Origin: Gammaproteobacteria bacterium
GTDB taxonomy: Bacteria; Pseudomonadota; Gammaproteobacteria; J044
Reading direction: 5' to 3'
Assembly: GCA_003696465.1 (NCBI GenBank)
Contig: RFHG01000511.1
Span: 1-11,925, forward strand
Length of the DNA stretch: 11,925 nt
Every line of letters begins with the position of its first letter. Positions within the stretch are counted from its first letter, which is position 1. Below, piece after piece: positions 1-7,098 of this stretch. Under the pieces are notes generated by a model. That model was given only the letters and a program-made list of their open reading frames with translations. It ran no database searches and was not told the DNA's origin. The translations under genes were made by a program, and so were the position numbers.

Positions 1-132
1 ACTCTGCCCTGGACTCTGCCCTGGACTCTGCCCTGGACTCTGCCCTGGACTCTGCCCTGGACTCTGCCCTGGACTCTGCCCTGGACTCTGCCTTGGACTT
101 GGCCTTGGACTTGGCCTCGGGCTCGGCCCTGT
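1..132 (-). repeat. 12-bp in-frame tandem repeat encoding Ser-Arg-Ala-Glu
   Basis: The plus-strand unit is ACTCTGCCCTGG. Seven copies in a row are identical (1-84). A copy with one change follows (85-96), then about three degenerate copies (97-132). The left end of the array lies outside the window. In the minus-strand reading frame of the RND pump each unit encodes Ser-Arg-Ala-Glu. The older copies read Ser-Lys-Ala-Lys and Ala-Glu-Pro-Glu. Because the unit is a multiple of three, copy number can change without breaking the frame. The identity of the outer copies points to recent expansion by slippage or recombination, and the inner degenerate copies look older. Confidence 0.95.
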
Positions 133-3100
133 GTTCTTCCCTGGATTGAGAAGCGGATGCTTCCCCCGACGCAGGGGCCGCGGGTGTCTGAAGGGGCTGC
201 GGTGCACTGGCCACGCCTGGCAGCGGAGCCGTGGCAACCGAACTGCTGCGCGCTCGCGCCTCTTCCTTCCGTGCCCTTCTGGCCTGCTGCCGGGCCTTCA
301 GCTTCTGCCATCCGGTATAGAGCAGGCTCATGGCCATGGCAAACATCATCGCCAGCAGCCCCTTGACGAACGCCATCCGTTCACTCAGCGAGGTACTGCC
401 GCCCCCGCTTTGGCCAGCACCGCCACCGGAACCTCCCCCGGGCGGATCGATCGGGCAGGATCCCATGGGCTCCCCTTCCGGATCAGGCGGGCAGAAGCCC
501 TTGCGGCCACTGATGCAGCCCAGCGGAATGACCAGCAGCGTCAGCAGGGTGGAAACGGTGCCACCAAACATGAGCGAGATGGCCATGCCCTGGAAAATCG
601 GGTCGAAGAGGATCACGCTGGATCCCAGCAACAGGGCGAAGGCGGTGATGAGAATCGGGCGCGTCCTGGCCTTGCAGGCCTGGATCACGGCCTCCCGGAC
701 CGGGGCCCCGGCCTGCACCTCGTGCTTGGCAAAGTCCACCAGCAGGATGGAGTTACGCACGATGATACCGGCCAGCGCGATGAAACCGATCATCGAGGTG
801 GCGGTAAACTCGGCGTTGAGCAGCATGTGTCCGGGAATGATTCCGATCAGGGTCAGCGGGATGGGGGCCATGACGATGGCCGGCAGGGTAAAATTGCCGA
901 ACTCCCATACCACCAGCATGTAGATCAGGATCAGGGCGACGCCGAAGGCCATGCCCATGTCGCGGAAGGTCTCGTAGGTGACGGTCCATTCACCGCCCCA
1001 CTCGAAGCCGGATTCGTAATCGGTAGGCGGCGGCCCGATCCAGTAGCTCTTCGGCGTGACACCGTCCGGGGCCACATAGCCTTCGAGCAGATCCTGCACC
1101 TCGAGCATGCCGTAGATGGGCGCTGCGTACTTGCCCACCGTCTCGGCGGTGACATACTCCACGGCCCTCAGATCCTTGTGGTAGATCGGCTTGTCCTGGA
1201 TCTGACGAACGAAACGACCCACCTCGGCCAGCGGCACGCTCTTCCCGGTCTGTGCATTGGTGACCGGGAGCTGACCCAGACGCGACAGTTCACTGCGTTC
1301 CTCGAGCGGGATATAGAGGACGATGAAGGTCGGCTCGAGCAGGGCGTGATACTTGATGTCGCCAACCTTGAATTCGCCCATGGTCATGGCCAGGGCGTTG
1401 TTGATATCCTCGACCGTCACCCCGAGCCGCTGGGCCTTTTCGCGATCGACCTCGAAATGCCAGACCTCGTAGTCGGCCTCGAGATAGTTGTCGACATCAT
1501 CGAGGCTGGGCGCCTGCTCGAAGAAACGCGTCATGTCCTCGGCAAACTTCCTGCGGGTATAGGCATCCGGACCATGGATCTCGGCCACCACCGACTGCAG
1601 AACGGGTGGTCCCGGTGGCATCTCCACCACCTGCACCACCGCACCGGCCTTTTTCGCCAGCGGCTTCAGGCGTTCGCGTACCTCGACGGCGATTTCATGG
1701 CTGGTGCGATCGCGTTCGTGCTTGTCGAGCAGTTGCACCTGGATATCGGCCTGCCAGGGTTGCTTGCGCAGGTAGTAATGGCGCACCAGGCCATTGAAAT
1801 TGAACGGTGATGCGGTACCGGCGTAGGTCTGCAGATAGGTGATTTCCGGAATGTCACGAATGGCCTGTACCGCCTGATCGGCAAAGTTGGCCGTGACCGG
1901 CAGGGCGGTGCCCTCGGGGAAGTTGATGACCACATTGAACTCGGGCTTGTTGTCCAGCGGCAGCATCTTCACCCGCACCGACTTGGTGTAGAACATGAAG
2001 CAGCACAGGAAAAACAGCACCACCAGCCCGATGAGGAAGGTCATGCCTTTCTTGCGGTCGTCGACCAGGGGATTGATGAGACGACGGAAGAAGTTTTCCA
2101 GCCGGGCAGCCTCACGGTGCTCCTTGTCCGCGGCCTCGCGCAGCTTGCCCAGGCTGGGCGCAAAGCGCATCGCCAGCCAGGGGGTGAAAATGAAGGCGGC
2201 AAACAGGGAAAACAGCATGGCCACGGAACCCAGCGCCGGAATCGGTTCCATGTAGGGTCCCATCATGCCACGCACGAAACCCATGGGCATGAGCGCTGCA
2301 ATGACCGTAAAGGTGGCCAGGATGGTCGGGTTGCCGACCTCGCGCACGGCATCCACGGAGGTGGGCGTATCGATATCCTCCTTGAGCAGCCAGCGCCGAT
2401 AGATGTTTTCCACCACCACGATGGCATCGTCCACCAGGATGCCGATGGAAAAGATCAGGGCAAACAGGGACACGCGATCGATGGTGTAGCCCAGAATGAG
2501 GGCAGAGAACACGGTGAACAGGATGACGATGGGAATGACGATCAGCACCACAGCCGCGGCGCGCCAGCCGAGTGCATACCAGACCAGCAGGGTCACCGCG
2601 CCGGTGGCCACGAACAGCTTGAAGATCAGTTCGTTGACCTTGTCGTTGGCGGTCTTGCCGTAGTTGCGCGTGACGGCGACATGCACGTTGTCGGGAATCA
2701 CCCGGCCCTTGAGATAATCGACCTTGGCGAGAACGTCATTGGCCACGGTGACTCCGTTGGAACCCTTTTTCTTGGCAATGGCCAGGGTGACCGCGGGTGC
2801 CCCGTCGACGCGATCCATCCGCGGCAGGGCCTCGTCGTCATCAGCATCCTCCTCTGCAGCCGCGGAAGACTTTTCCACAGCAGCCCCGGTGTAGTAGCGC
2901 ACCATGCGATGGGTTTCACCCGGCCCCAGCGTGACCTCGGCCACATCACGGATGTAGATGGGCTTGTTGTTGCGCGTACCGATGACCAGCCGTTCCACAT
3001 CCTCGACCGTCTTCAGGAAGCTCCCGGTATAGACCGGGTAGACCTTGTCGTCTCCTTCGACCTGGCCCACACCCATCTTGCCGTTGGCCGCCTTGATGGC

Positions 3101-3778
3101 CTGCACCACCTGCCCCACCCCCAGGTGGTAGCCGGCCAGCTTCTCGGGCGAGATACGCACGTTGAGCTGTTCCTCGCGACCGCTGACGATGAAGCTCTGG
3201 CTGGTGTCCGCAATCTCGTTGAGCTCCTGCTGCACCTCAAGTGCAATCAGCTTGAGGGTGGCGTCATCCACCTCGTTGGACCAGAAGGTGAGCGTGACGA
3301 TGGGCACATCGTCCACCCCCTTGGGCTTGACCAGGGGCATGGAGGCACCCGGGGGAATCTTGTCCTTGTTCGACTCGAGCTTGTTGTAGAGCTTGACCAG
3401 CGAGTCCTCCATGTTCTCGCCGACCTTGAACTGCACGGTGACCATGGCCTGCTCGCGCATGGCAACCGAGTACACGTGCTTGACGCCGGTAATCTCGGCC
3501 ATCAGCCGCTCCAGCGGCCGGGCGATCAGGTTCGACACCTCCTCGGCAGACCCGCCGGGATAGCGTACAAAGATATCGACCATCGGTACCGAGATCTGCG
3601 GGTCTTCCTGACGCGGGGTCAGCAGCAGGCCAATCAGGCCCAGGCCGACGCTCACCATCAGCAACAGCGGGGTGAGGGGCGAGTGGATAAAGGTCCGGGC
3701 CAGATTGCCGGCGATGCCGAGATGCGCCTCGTCCGGCGTGGCGTCGTTGTGCTCCGGATTCCCGTTTTGCTCACTCAT
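1..3778 (-). CDS. RND-family inner-membrane efflux pump with long C-terminal extension (3' end outside window)
   Basis: This is a proton-driven permease of the AcrB/HAE type, expected to work as a trimer with the adjacent adaptor and an outer-membrane channel not encoded here. The frame stays open from the ATG at 3778 to the left edge (at least 1259 residues; AcrB is about 1050). TM1 is near residues 35-53. TM4 holds the proton-relay pair D450-D451 in the context LVDDAIVVVEN. TM10 has R1008 in VRNSILLVDFAK, where AcrB has Lys940. An acidic patch (EEDADDDE, 309-316) lies in the first periplasmic domain. TM12 ends near residue 1083. It is followed by a Pro/Gly-rich linker with C1088, C1096 and C1108, an extra hydrophobic segment (about 1136-1156), a Lys/Arg-rich stretch, an Ala/Pro/Ser-rich region and the Ser-Arg-Ala-Glu repeats. 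It starts 55 bp after the adaptor gene, so they are probably co-transcribed. The substrate cannot be told from sequence. The family call is firm; the role of the tail is unknown. Confidence 0.93.
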   Translation of the reverse strand, partial: MSEQNGNPEHNDATPDEAHLGIAGNLARTFIHSPLTPLLLMVSVGLGLIGLLLTPRQEDPQISVPMVDIFVRYPGGSAEEVSNLIARPLERLMAEITGVKHVYSVAMREQAMVTVQFKVGENMEDSLVKLYNKLESNKDKIPPGASMPLVKPKGVDDVPIVTLTFWSNEVDDATLKLIALEVQQELNEIADTSQSFIVSGREEQLNVRISPEKLAGYHLGVGQVVQAIKAANGKMGVGQVEGDDKVYPVYTGSFLKTVEDVERLVIGTRNNKPIYIRDVAEVTLGPGETHRMVRYYTGAAVEKSSAAAEEDADDDEALPRMDRVDGAPAVTLAIAKKKGSNGVTVANDVLAKVDYLKGRVIPDNVHVAVTRNYGKTANDKVNELIFKLFVATGAVTLLVWYALGWRAAAVVLIVIPIVILFTVFSALILGYTIDRVSLFALIFSIGILVDDAIVVVENIYRRWLLKEDIDTPTSVDAVREVGNPTILATFTVIAALMPMGFVRGMMGPYMEPIPALGSVAMLFSLFAAFIFTPWLAMRFAPSLGKLREAADKEHREAARLENFFRRLINPLVDDRKKGMTFLIGLVVLFFLCCFMFYTKSVRVKMLPLDNKPEFNVVINFPEGTALPVTANFADQAVQAIRDIPEITYLQTYAGTASPFNFNGLVRHYYLRKQPWQADIQVQLLDKHERDRTSHEIAVEVRERLKPLAKKAGAVVQVVEMPPGPPVLQSVVAEIHGPDAYTRRKFAEDMTRFFEQAPSLDDVDNYLEADYEVWHFEVDREKAQRLGVTVEDINNALAMTMGEFKVGDIKYHALLEPTFIVLYIPLEERSELSRLGQLPVTNAQTGKSVPLAEVGRFVRQIQDKPIYHKDLRAVEYVTAETVGKYAAPIYGMLEVQDLLEGYVAPDGVTPKSYWIGPPPTDYESGFEWGGEWTVTYETFRDMGMAFGVALILIYMLVVWEFGNFTLPAIVMAPIPLTLIGIIPGHMLLNAEFTATSMIGFIALAGIIVRNSILLVDFAKHEVQAGAPVREAVIQACKARTRPILITAFALLLGSSVILFDPIFQGMAISLMFGGTVSTLLTLLVIPLGCISGRKGFCPPDPEGEPMGSCPIDPPGGGSGGGAGQSGGGSTSLSERMAFVKGLLAMMFAMAMSLLYTGWQKLKARQQARRARKEEARARSSSVATAPLPGVASAPQPLQTPAAPASGEASASQSREEHRAEPEAKSKAKSKAESRAESRAESRAESRAESRAESRAESRAE

Positions 3779-3833
3779 GTCTTGTCTTCACTCTCAGGCG
3801 TTTCTTGTATGGGTCGTTGTCTCTGGATCGGGC

Positions 3834-4973
3834 TCAGTGCCGGAACGGCGACCAGCCGGAACTGGCACCCACGGGGGGATGATCCACGATCTTCTCGCCG
3901 GGCTTGAGGCCGGAGAGCACCACGACCTTGTCCTTGCCATAAGGTGAACCGGGACGAATGACGCGCATCTCGGTCTTTCCGTCCTCGCGTACGACCAGCA
4001 CGCGCGGCAGACTGCCGCCACCAATGATGGCCGACCTGGGGATGATGACCTTGGGCCTGCTGTTGTCGGCAGGGCCGTTGTCCGGGATCAGTACCTCGGC
4101 ATACATGCCGGGGCCGCCCTTGACCCCGACCGGCAGGTCGAACTTGACCGTCACGGTGTGGTGCTTGTCGTCGGCCACGGGATAGATCTGGGCGACCCGG
4201 GCCTCGACCTTCTCGCGCCCCACATCCAGATAGGCCGGCACCACCATCCCCACCTTGAGATTGCTGACCAGGCGGGCGGGAATGTCACTCTTGATGCGCA
4301 GGTACTTCACATGGGCGAAATCGACCAGCGGCTTGCCCGGCTGCACGGTATCCCCCACTTCCACATACTTCTTCATGATCACGCCGTCGAAGGGCGCGAT
4401 GGAGCGCGCATCGCGAATCATCGCATCCAGCTCGGCGATGGCAGAACGGGCCTGTTCCACCGCAGACAGGGCCTGACGCACACCCGTCTGACGCGCCACC
4501 AGATCCGAATGCCGCTCGATGTCGGGATTGCCGTAGCCCATCATGTCACCCATGTTCTTGGTGAACACGTTGTCGAACAGGGTCGGCAGGCCCATCCCGG
4601 GCATCCGGCTCGGGCTCTCGCTCTGGGGCGACCAGAGCTCGCGGTTGTACTGCACCTGGGCATTGCGCAACGCCGCCTCGGCCTGGGCCAGCTGGGCCAC
4701 CGCCGCACGCCGCTTGGCCCGCAACTCGCTGTCATCGATGGCCACCAGCACATCACCGGCCTTGAAGCTGTCGCCGACATCACCGGCCACGTACTTGATG
4801 GTGCCCGGAATCTGGGCCGACAGCGTGACCTCCTTGTAGGGAACCACGGTCCCGCTGATGACCACCTGGCCATGGGAGCTGGTGGTCTCCACCGGGATCA
4901 CCTCGCTGGCCAGCACTGGCGCCGCGGCCAGGACACCGAAAAAGAAACCCAGACTGATCAACTGTTTATGCAT
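3834..4973 (-). CDS. Periplasmic adaptor (membrane fusion protein) of RND efflux system
   Basis: This 379-residue HlyD/AcrA-type adaptor should link the RND pump encoded next to it to an outer-membrane channel. It has a Sec signal peptide (hydrophobic residues 5-21) with a likely signal peptidase I site after A22 (Val-Leu-Ala). There is no lipobox Cys, so it is probably not a lipoprotein. A lipoyl-like half-domain lies near residues 38-85 (PGTIKYVAGDVGDSFKAGD) and its second half near 190-235 (APFDGVIMKKYVEVGDTV). An Ala/Gln-rich alpha-hairpin lies between them, followed by beta-barrel and membrane-proximal domains. The hairpin is interrupted by a Met/Gly/Pro-rich insert with M124, M127, M141, M144 and M145. 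The start is the ATG at 4973, with a GAAGG ribosome-binding site about 9 bases upstream. The gene is 41 bp downstream of the SCP2-like gene and 55 bp upstream of the pump gene, consistent with one operon. Confidence 0.92.
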   Translation of the reverse strand: MHKQLISLGFFFGVLAAAPVLASEVIPVETTSSHGQVVISGTVVPYKEVTLSAQIPGTIKYVAGDVGDSFKAGDVLVAIDDSELRAKRRAAVAQLAQAEAALRNAQVQYNRELWSPQSESPSRMPGMGLPTLFDNVFTKNMGDMMGYGNPDIERHSDLVARQTGVRQALSAVEQARSAIAELDAMIRDARSIAPFDGVIMKKYVEVGDTVQPGKPLVDFAHVKYLRIKSDIPARLVSNLKVGMVVPAYLDVGREKVEARVAQIYPVADDKHHTVTVKFDLPVGVKGGPGMYAEVLIPDNGPADNSRPKVIIPRSAIIGGGSLPRVLVVREDGKTEMRVIRPGSPYGKDKVVVLSGLKPGEKIVDHPPVGASSGWSPFRH

Positions 4974-5014
4974 GCTTGACGGCCTTCATTGGTGCATGAA
5001 ACTTGTGAGATACA

Positions 5015-5506
5015 TCATGACCCGCGCCGGCAACTGCGCGACACGAGTTCCAGACACTTGACGAACGGACCGGCCATGGCCGGATCCTTGATCATGGTGA
5101 TGTAGTCACCACGAAAGAACTGCAGCTCGGAAGAGGCATAGGCCATGCCGATGGACAGCAGACCCGGCGGATGCTCGAGCCAGGCAGCCCAGCGGTCCGG
5201 CGTGGCCCGCACATCCCAGTCAGGCTGACGCCCCCCTGCTCCGATCCTGCCCAGATTCCCCCGCTCGATCTCGAAGTGGCAACGGGGCAGAGGCTCATCG
5301 GTCAGCCCAAAGGCTACCACGGCGCAAAAGCCCTTGTCCGCAAGCGACGAGACCAGACCTTCATCCCCGTTCCACAGGCGGACAAAGCGCTCTGCCCACT
5401 GTTCGGAGAATAGGTCATCAGGAAGCGGACATTCAATCTTCATTGCCGGCTCATGCACGGGATTACTCCACAAATCATCGCAGGAGAACTTCAAAGCAAA
5501 TTTCAT
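5015..5506 (-). CDS. Small soluble protein, SCP2/sterol-carrier-like (tentative)
   Basis: The protein has about 163 residues, no signal peptide and no membrane segment, so it is probably cytoplasmic. The second half (CHFEIERGNLGR, then DWDVRATPDRWAAWLEHP, then ELQFFRGDYITM, then a final helix) resembles the layout of SCP2 lipid-binding domains: a strand pair, a 'p.dW..wl' helix, a 'G.l...Gd' strand and a C-terminal helix. This is recognition by pattern only, so the family call is tentative. It is the first gene of the adaptor-pump operon, 41 bp before the adaptor, which suggests a link to a hydrophobic or lipid-like substrate. The ATG at 5506 is used here. An in-frame TTG at 5512 sits at better spacing (6 bases) from the AAAGGGA motif at 5519-5525 and could be the true start, adding two residues. 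The protein contains several Cys residues without an obvious metal-binding spacing. Confidence 0.75.
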   Translation of the reverse strand: MKFALKFSCDDLWSNPVHEPAMKIECPLPDDLFSEQWAERFVRLWNGDEGLVSSLADKGFCAVVAFGLTDEPLPRCHFEIERGNLGRIGAGGRQPDWDVRATPDRWAAWLEHPPGLLSIGMAYASSELQFFRGDYITMIKDPAMAGPFVKCLELVSRSCRRGS

Positions 5507-5567
5507 GCCCAAAACACATCCCTTTGATTTTTATATGTTTTGTCATGCGCGCCGCTATGGATGTTGC

Positions 5568-5581
5568 GCATCCGAATCTCC
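5568..5581 (-). promoter_or_regulatory. Candidate sigma-54 (-24/-12) promoter for the export operon
   Basis: On the minus strand the sequence is GG (5581-5580), ten bases, then GC (5569-5568), with ATGC at the -12 element. This satisfies the invariant GG-N10-GC spacing of sigma-54 promoters but matches the wider TGGCAC-N5-TTGC consensus only partly. Transcription would start near 5556, about 45-50 bases before the SCP2-like gene. The centre of the palindrome at 5678/5679 would be about 120 bp upstream of that start, a typical distance for an enhancer bound by a sigma-54 activator. Assignment relies on this geometry and on the neighbouring activator gene. Confidence 0.38.
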
Positions 5582-5654
5582 GCGAGAACGGGCATGGCCG
5601 GCATAAGTGACTGATTGGACAAAGGTACAGCATGCCCCACCCCGCTGACAAGCA

Positions 5655-5660
5655 TGTTGC
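5655..5660 (+). promoter_or_regulatory. Extra TGTTGC half-site beside the palindrome
   Basis: This TGTTGC lies 10 bp before the TGTTGC at 5665, which is followed 9 bp later by the one at 5674. The three direct copies are thus spaced close to one helical turn and would face the same side of the DNA. It may be an auxiliary contact for the regulator that binds 5665-5692. Confidence 0.45.
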
Positions 5661-5664
5661 AGGC

Positions 5665-5692
5665 TGTTGCAGTTGTTGCAACAATCGCAACA
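5665..5692. promoter_or_regulatory. 28-bp near-perfect palindrome, probable activator binding site
   Basis: The site is symmetric about 5678/5679. Twelve of 14 base pairs match, and only the pairs 5671/5686 and 5672/5685 break the symmetry. It consists of an inner perfect 12-bp palindrome (TTGTTGCAACAA, 5673-5684) flanked by outer arms TGTTGC (5665-5670) and GCAACA (5687-5692). This nested arrangement suggests two stacked dimers or a long Fis-type HTH dimer footprint. It ends 16 bases before the activator's ATG (5709), so binding there could also repress the activator's own gene. That the activator encoded next to it is the binding protein is inferred from position. Confidence 0.7.
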
Positions 5693-5698
5693 CATTGC

Positions 5699-5702
5699 GG
5701 AG
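5699..5702 (+). promoter_or_regulatory. Ribosome-binding site that fixes the start of the sigma-54 activator
   Basis: GGAG lies 6 bases before the ATG at 5709. The open frame could begin further upstream at a TTG (5667), but that codon lies inside the palindrome and has no ribosome-binding site. The ATG at 5709 is therefore the preferred start. Confidence 0.75.
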
Positions 5703-5708
5703 AACGCC

Positions 5709-7049
5709 ATGCCCTCTATCGAAGACCTGTGGCCGGTCCTGGAAACAGTCATCTCCTTCATCGACGAAGGGGTGATCATCACCGACCCTTCCGGCCACAT
5801 CATCTACCACAACCCGGCGGCGCAGGAGTTGCTGGGCATCGATCTGGAACATCCGCTCGGGCACATGCGCGAGCTAGCCGGCATCAATCTGCAGAAGCGG
5901 ATCCTGCAGGCGGCCATCGCTGCCGGCGAGGTAGATGCCGCCGGGCGCCCCAGCGGCCAGTTCGTGCGCTTCCAGGAACCGGTCGAGGTGCGCGGCGAGA
6001 ACCGGTATCTCGGCTTCCATACCGGCCTGGTCTCGCTGGGAGACGGGCAGGAGCGCGTGCGCCTGGTCCTGATCGAGAACCTGACCGAGCGCAAGCAGCT
6101 CGAGTCGGTACTCAACCGCGACCGGCACGGTCCCATCATCACCAATGACCCGGCCATGCTCGAAATCCTGCAGCGCATCGACCAGGTGGCCCCGACCGAT
6201 GCCTTCGTGCTGCTGCAGGGGGAGTCCGGCACCGGCAAGACCCAGCTCGCCCGGCACATCCACCGGCTCAGCCGCCGCAGCCACCAGCCCTTCGTCGAGG
6301 TCAACTGCGCGGCCATCCCCGACTCCCTGATCGAATCGGAGCTGTTCGGCCACCGCAAGGGCGCCTTCACCGGTGCCACCCAGGACCGCCCGGGACGATT
6401 CCAGACCGCGCATCGCGGCACCCTCTTCCTGGACGAGGTCAGCGAAATCCCGCTCAACCTGCAGGCCAAGCTGCTGCGGGCCATCCAGGACCAGGCCTTC
6501 GAGCCGGTGGGGGCCGATGAGCCGGTCAAGGTCGATGTGCGCATCATTGCCGCCTCCAACCGCAATCTGCGCGACCTGGTGGAAGAAGGACGCTTCCGCG
6601 CCGACCTGTATTACCGGCTGGCCGTCATCCCGCTGATGGTTCCGCCGCTGCGCGAGCGGCCCGGCGACATCCCCCTGCTGCTGAAGCACTTCTGCCGCCT
6701 GATGCAGGAACGCGGCTATCCCAGGGTGGAGGCCAGCGATGCCGCCCGCCGCATGCTCATGGACTATCCCTGGCCCGGCAATGTGCGGGAACTGGAAAAC
6801 GCCATAGAACATGGCATCATCTGTGCCGTCGATGGCCGCATCGAGGAGCAGAGCCTGCCGCAGGACATCCGGCTCTACGGCAAGGCGGCGCCCCCGCCCC
6901 CGGCCGAGGACCCGGAGCTTGCCGAGGAGCGGCGACGCATCCTCGCCGCGCTGGAACAGGCCAACGGCAGCCGTACCGTGGCGGCCAGCATCCTGGGCAT
7001 CGACCGCAGCACGCTCTGGCGTCGCATGATGAAACTGGGCATCAAGTAG
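5709..7049 (+). CDS. PAS-domain sigma-54-dependent transcriptional activator
   Basis: This 446-residue bacterial enhancer-binding protein uses ATP hydrolysis to open promoters held by RNA polymerase-sigma54. It has an N-terminal PAS sensor (about 15-110; DEGVIITDPSGHIIYHNPAA) and a short linker. An AAA+ domain (about 143-370) follows. It has Walker A GESGTGKT (171-178), the sigma-54-contacting GAFTGA loop (218-223), Walker B GTLFLDE (237-243) and arginine-finger candidates R295 and R297. A Pro-rich linker leads to a Fis-type HTH at the C-terminus (about 405-446; AASILGIDRSTLWRRMMKLGI). All activator motifs are intact. There is no receiver domain, so it is not a classical two-component response regulator; the PAS domain presumably senses a ligand or redox state directly. 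It is divergent from the export operon and next to a palindromic site, so it is the probable regulator of both. The signal is unknown. Confidence 0.95.
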   Translation: MPSIEDLWPVLETVISFIDEGVIITDPSGHIIYHNPAAQELLGIDLEHPLGHMRELAGINLQKRILQAAIAAGEVDAAGRPSGQFVRFQEPVEVRGENRYLGFHTGLVSLGDGQERVRLVLIENLTERKQLESVLNRDRHGPIITNDPAMLEILQRIDQVAPTDAFVLLQGESGTGKTQLARHIHRLSRRSHQPFVEVNCAAIPDSLIESELFGHRKGAFTGATQDRPGRFQTAHRGTLFLDEVSEIPLNLQAKLLRAIQDQAFEPVGADEPVKVDVRIIAASNRNLRDLVEEGRFRADLYYRLAVIPLMVPPLRERPGDIPLLLKHFCRLMQERGYPRVEASDAARRMLMDYPWPGNVRELENAIEHGIICAVDGRIEEQSLPQDIRLYGKAAPPPPAEDPELAEERRRILAALEQANGSRTVAASILGIDRSTLWRRMMKLGIK

Positions 7050-7098
7050 CCTGACCCGTCATCCCGAACAAGATGATCTCGACAAACAGGGAGTACAC

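Larger units (their letters stand above)
5507..5708. other. Divergent control region between export operon and its likely regulator
   Basis: This region of about 200 bp separates the minus-strand SCP2-adaptor-pump operon from the plus-strand sigma-54 activator gene. It holds the TGTTGC/GCAACA operator cluster near the activator (5655-5692) and a candidate -24/-12 promoter for the minus strand (5568-5581). It also has an AT-rich patch (5525-5541) just ahead of the leftward genes. That patch includes a TATAAA on the minus strand (5530-5535), but no good -35 box lies 17 bp upstream of it. No convincing sigma-70 promoter was found for the plus-strand gene. Confidence 0.75.

Noticed and set aside
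131..1810. Long plus-strand open frame (559 codons) opposite the pump gene
   Set aside because: It is antisense to a clearly conserved RND coding frame. Its product is low-complexity (His/Gly/Arg-rich) with no recognisable domain, as expected for a shadow frame in GC-rich DNA.
2117..3907. Second long plus-strand open frame (596 codons)
   Set aside because: It is also antisense to the pump and the 3' end of the adaptor gene, with shadow-type composition and no domain.
5530..5535. TATAAA as a sigma-70 -10 box for the export operon
   Set aside because: The hexamer 17 bp upstream (ATAGCG) does not resemble a -35 box, and the patch is mainly part of the leader just before the first gene. It remains possible only as a weak promoter.
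5630..5643. Second GG-N10-GC element on the minus strand
   Set aside because: It lies in a G-run where such spacing arises easily. It is too close to the palindrome for enhancer looping and would leave a long leader.
5667..5708. TTG start 14 codons upstream for the sigma-54 activator
   Set aside because: It lies inside the palindrome and lacks a ribosome-binding site. The ATG at 5709 has GGAG at good spacing.
7059..7076. TCATC/GATGA inverted repeat between the activator gene and galE
   Set aside because: It has only 5 bp of stem, an 8-base loop and no T-run, too weak to call a terminator.
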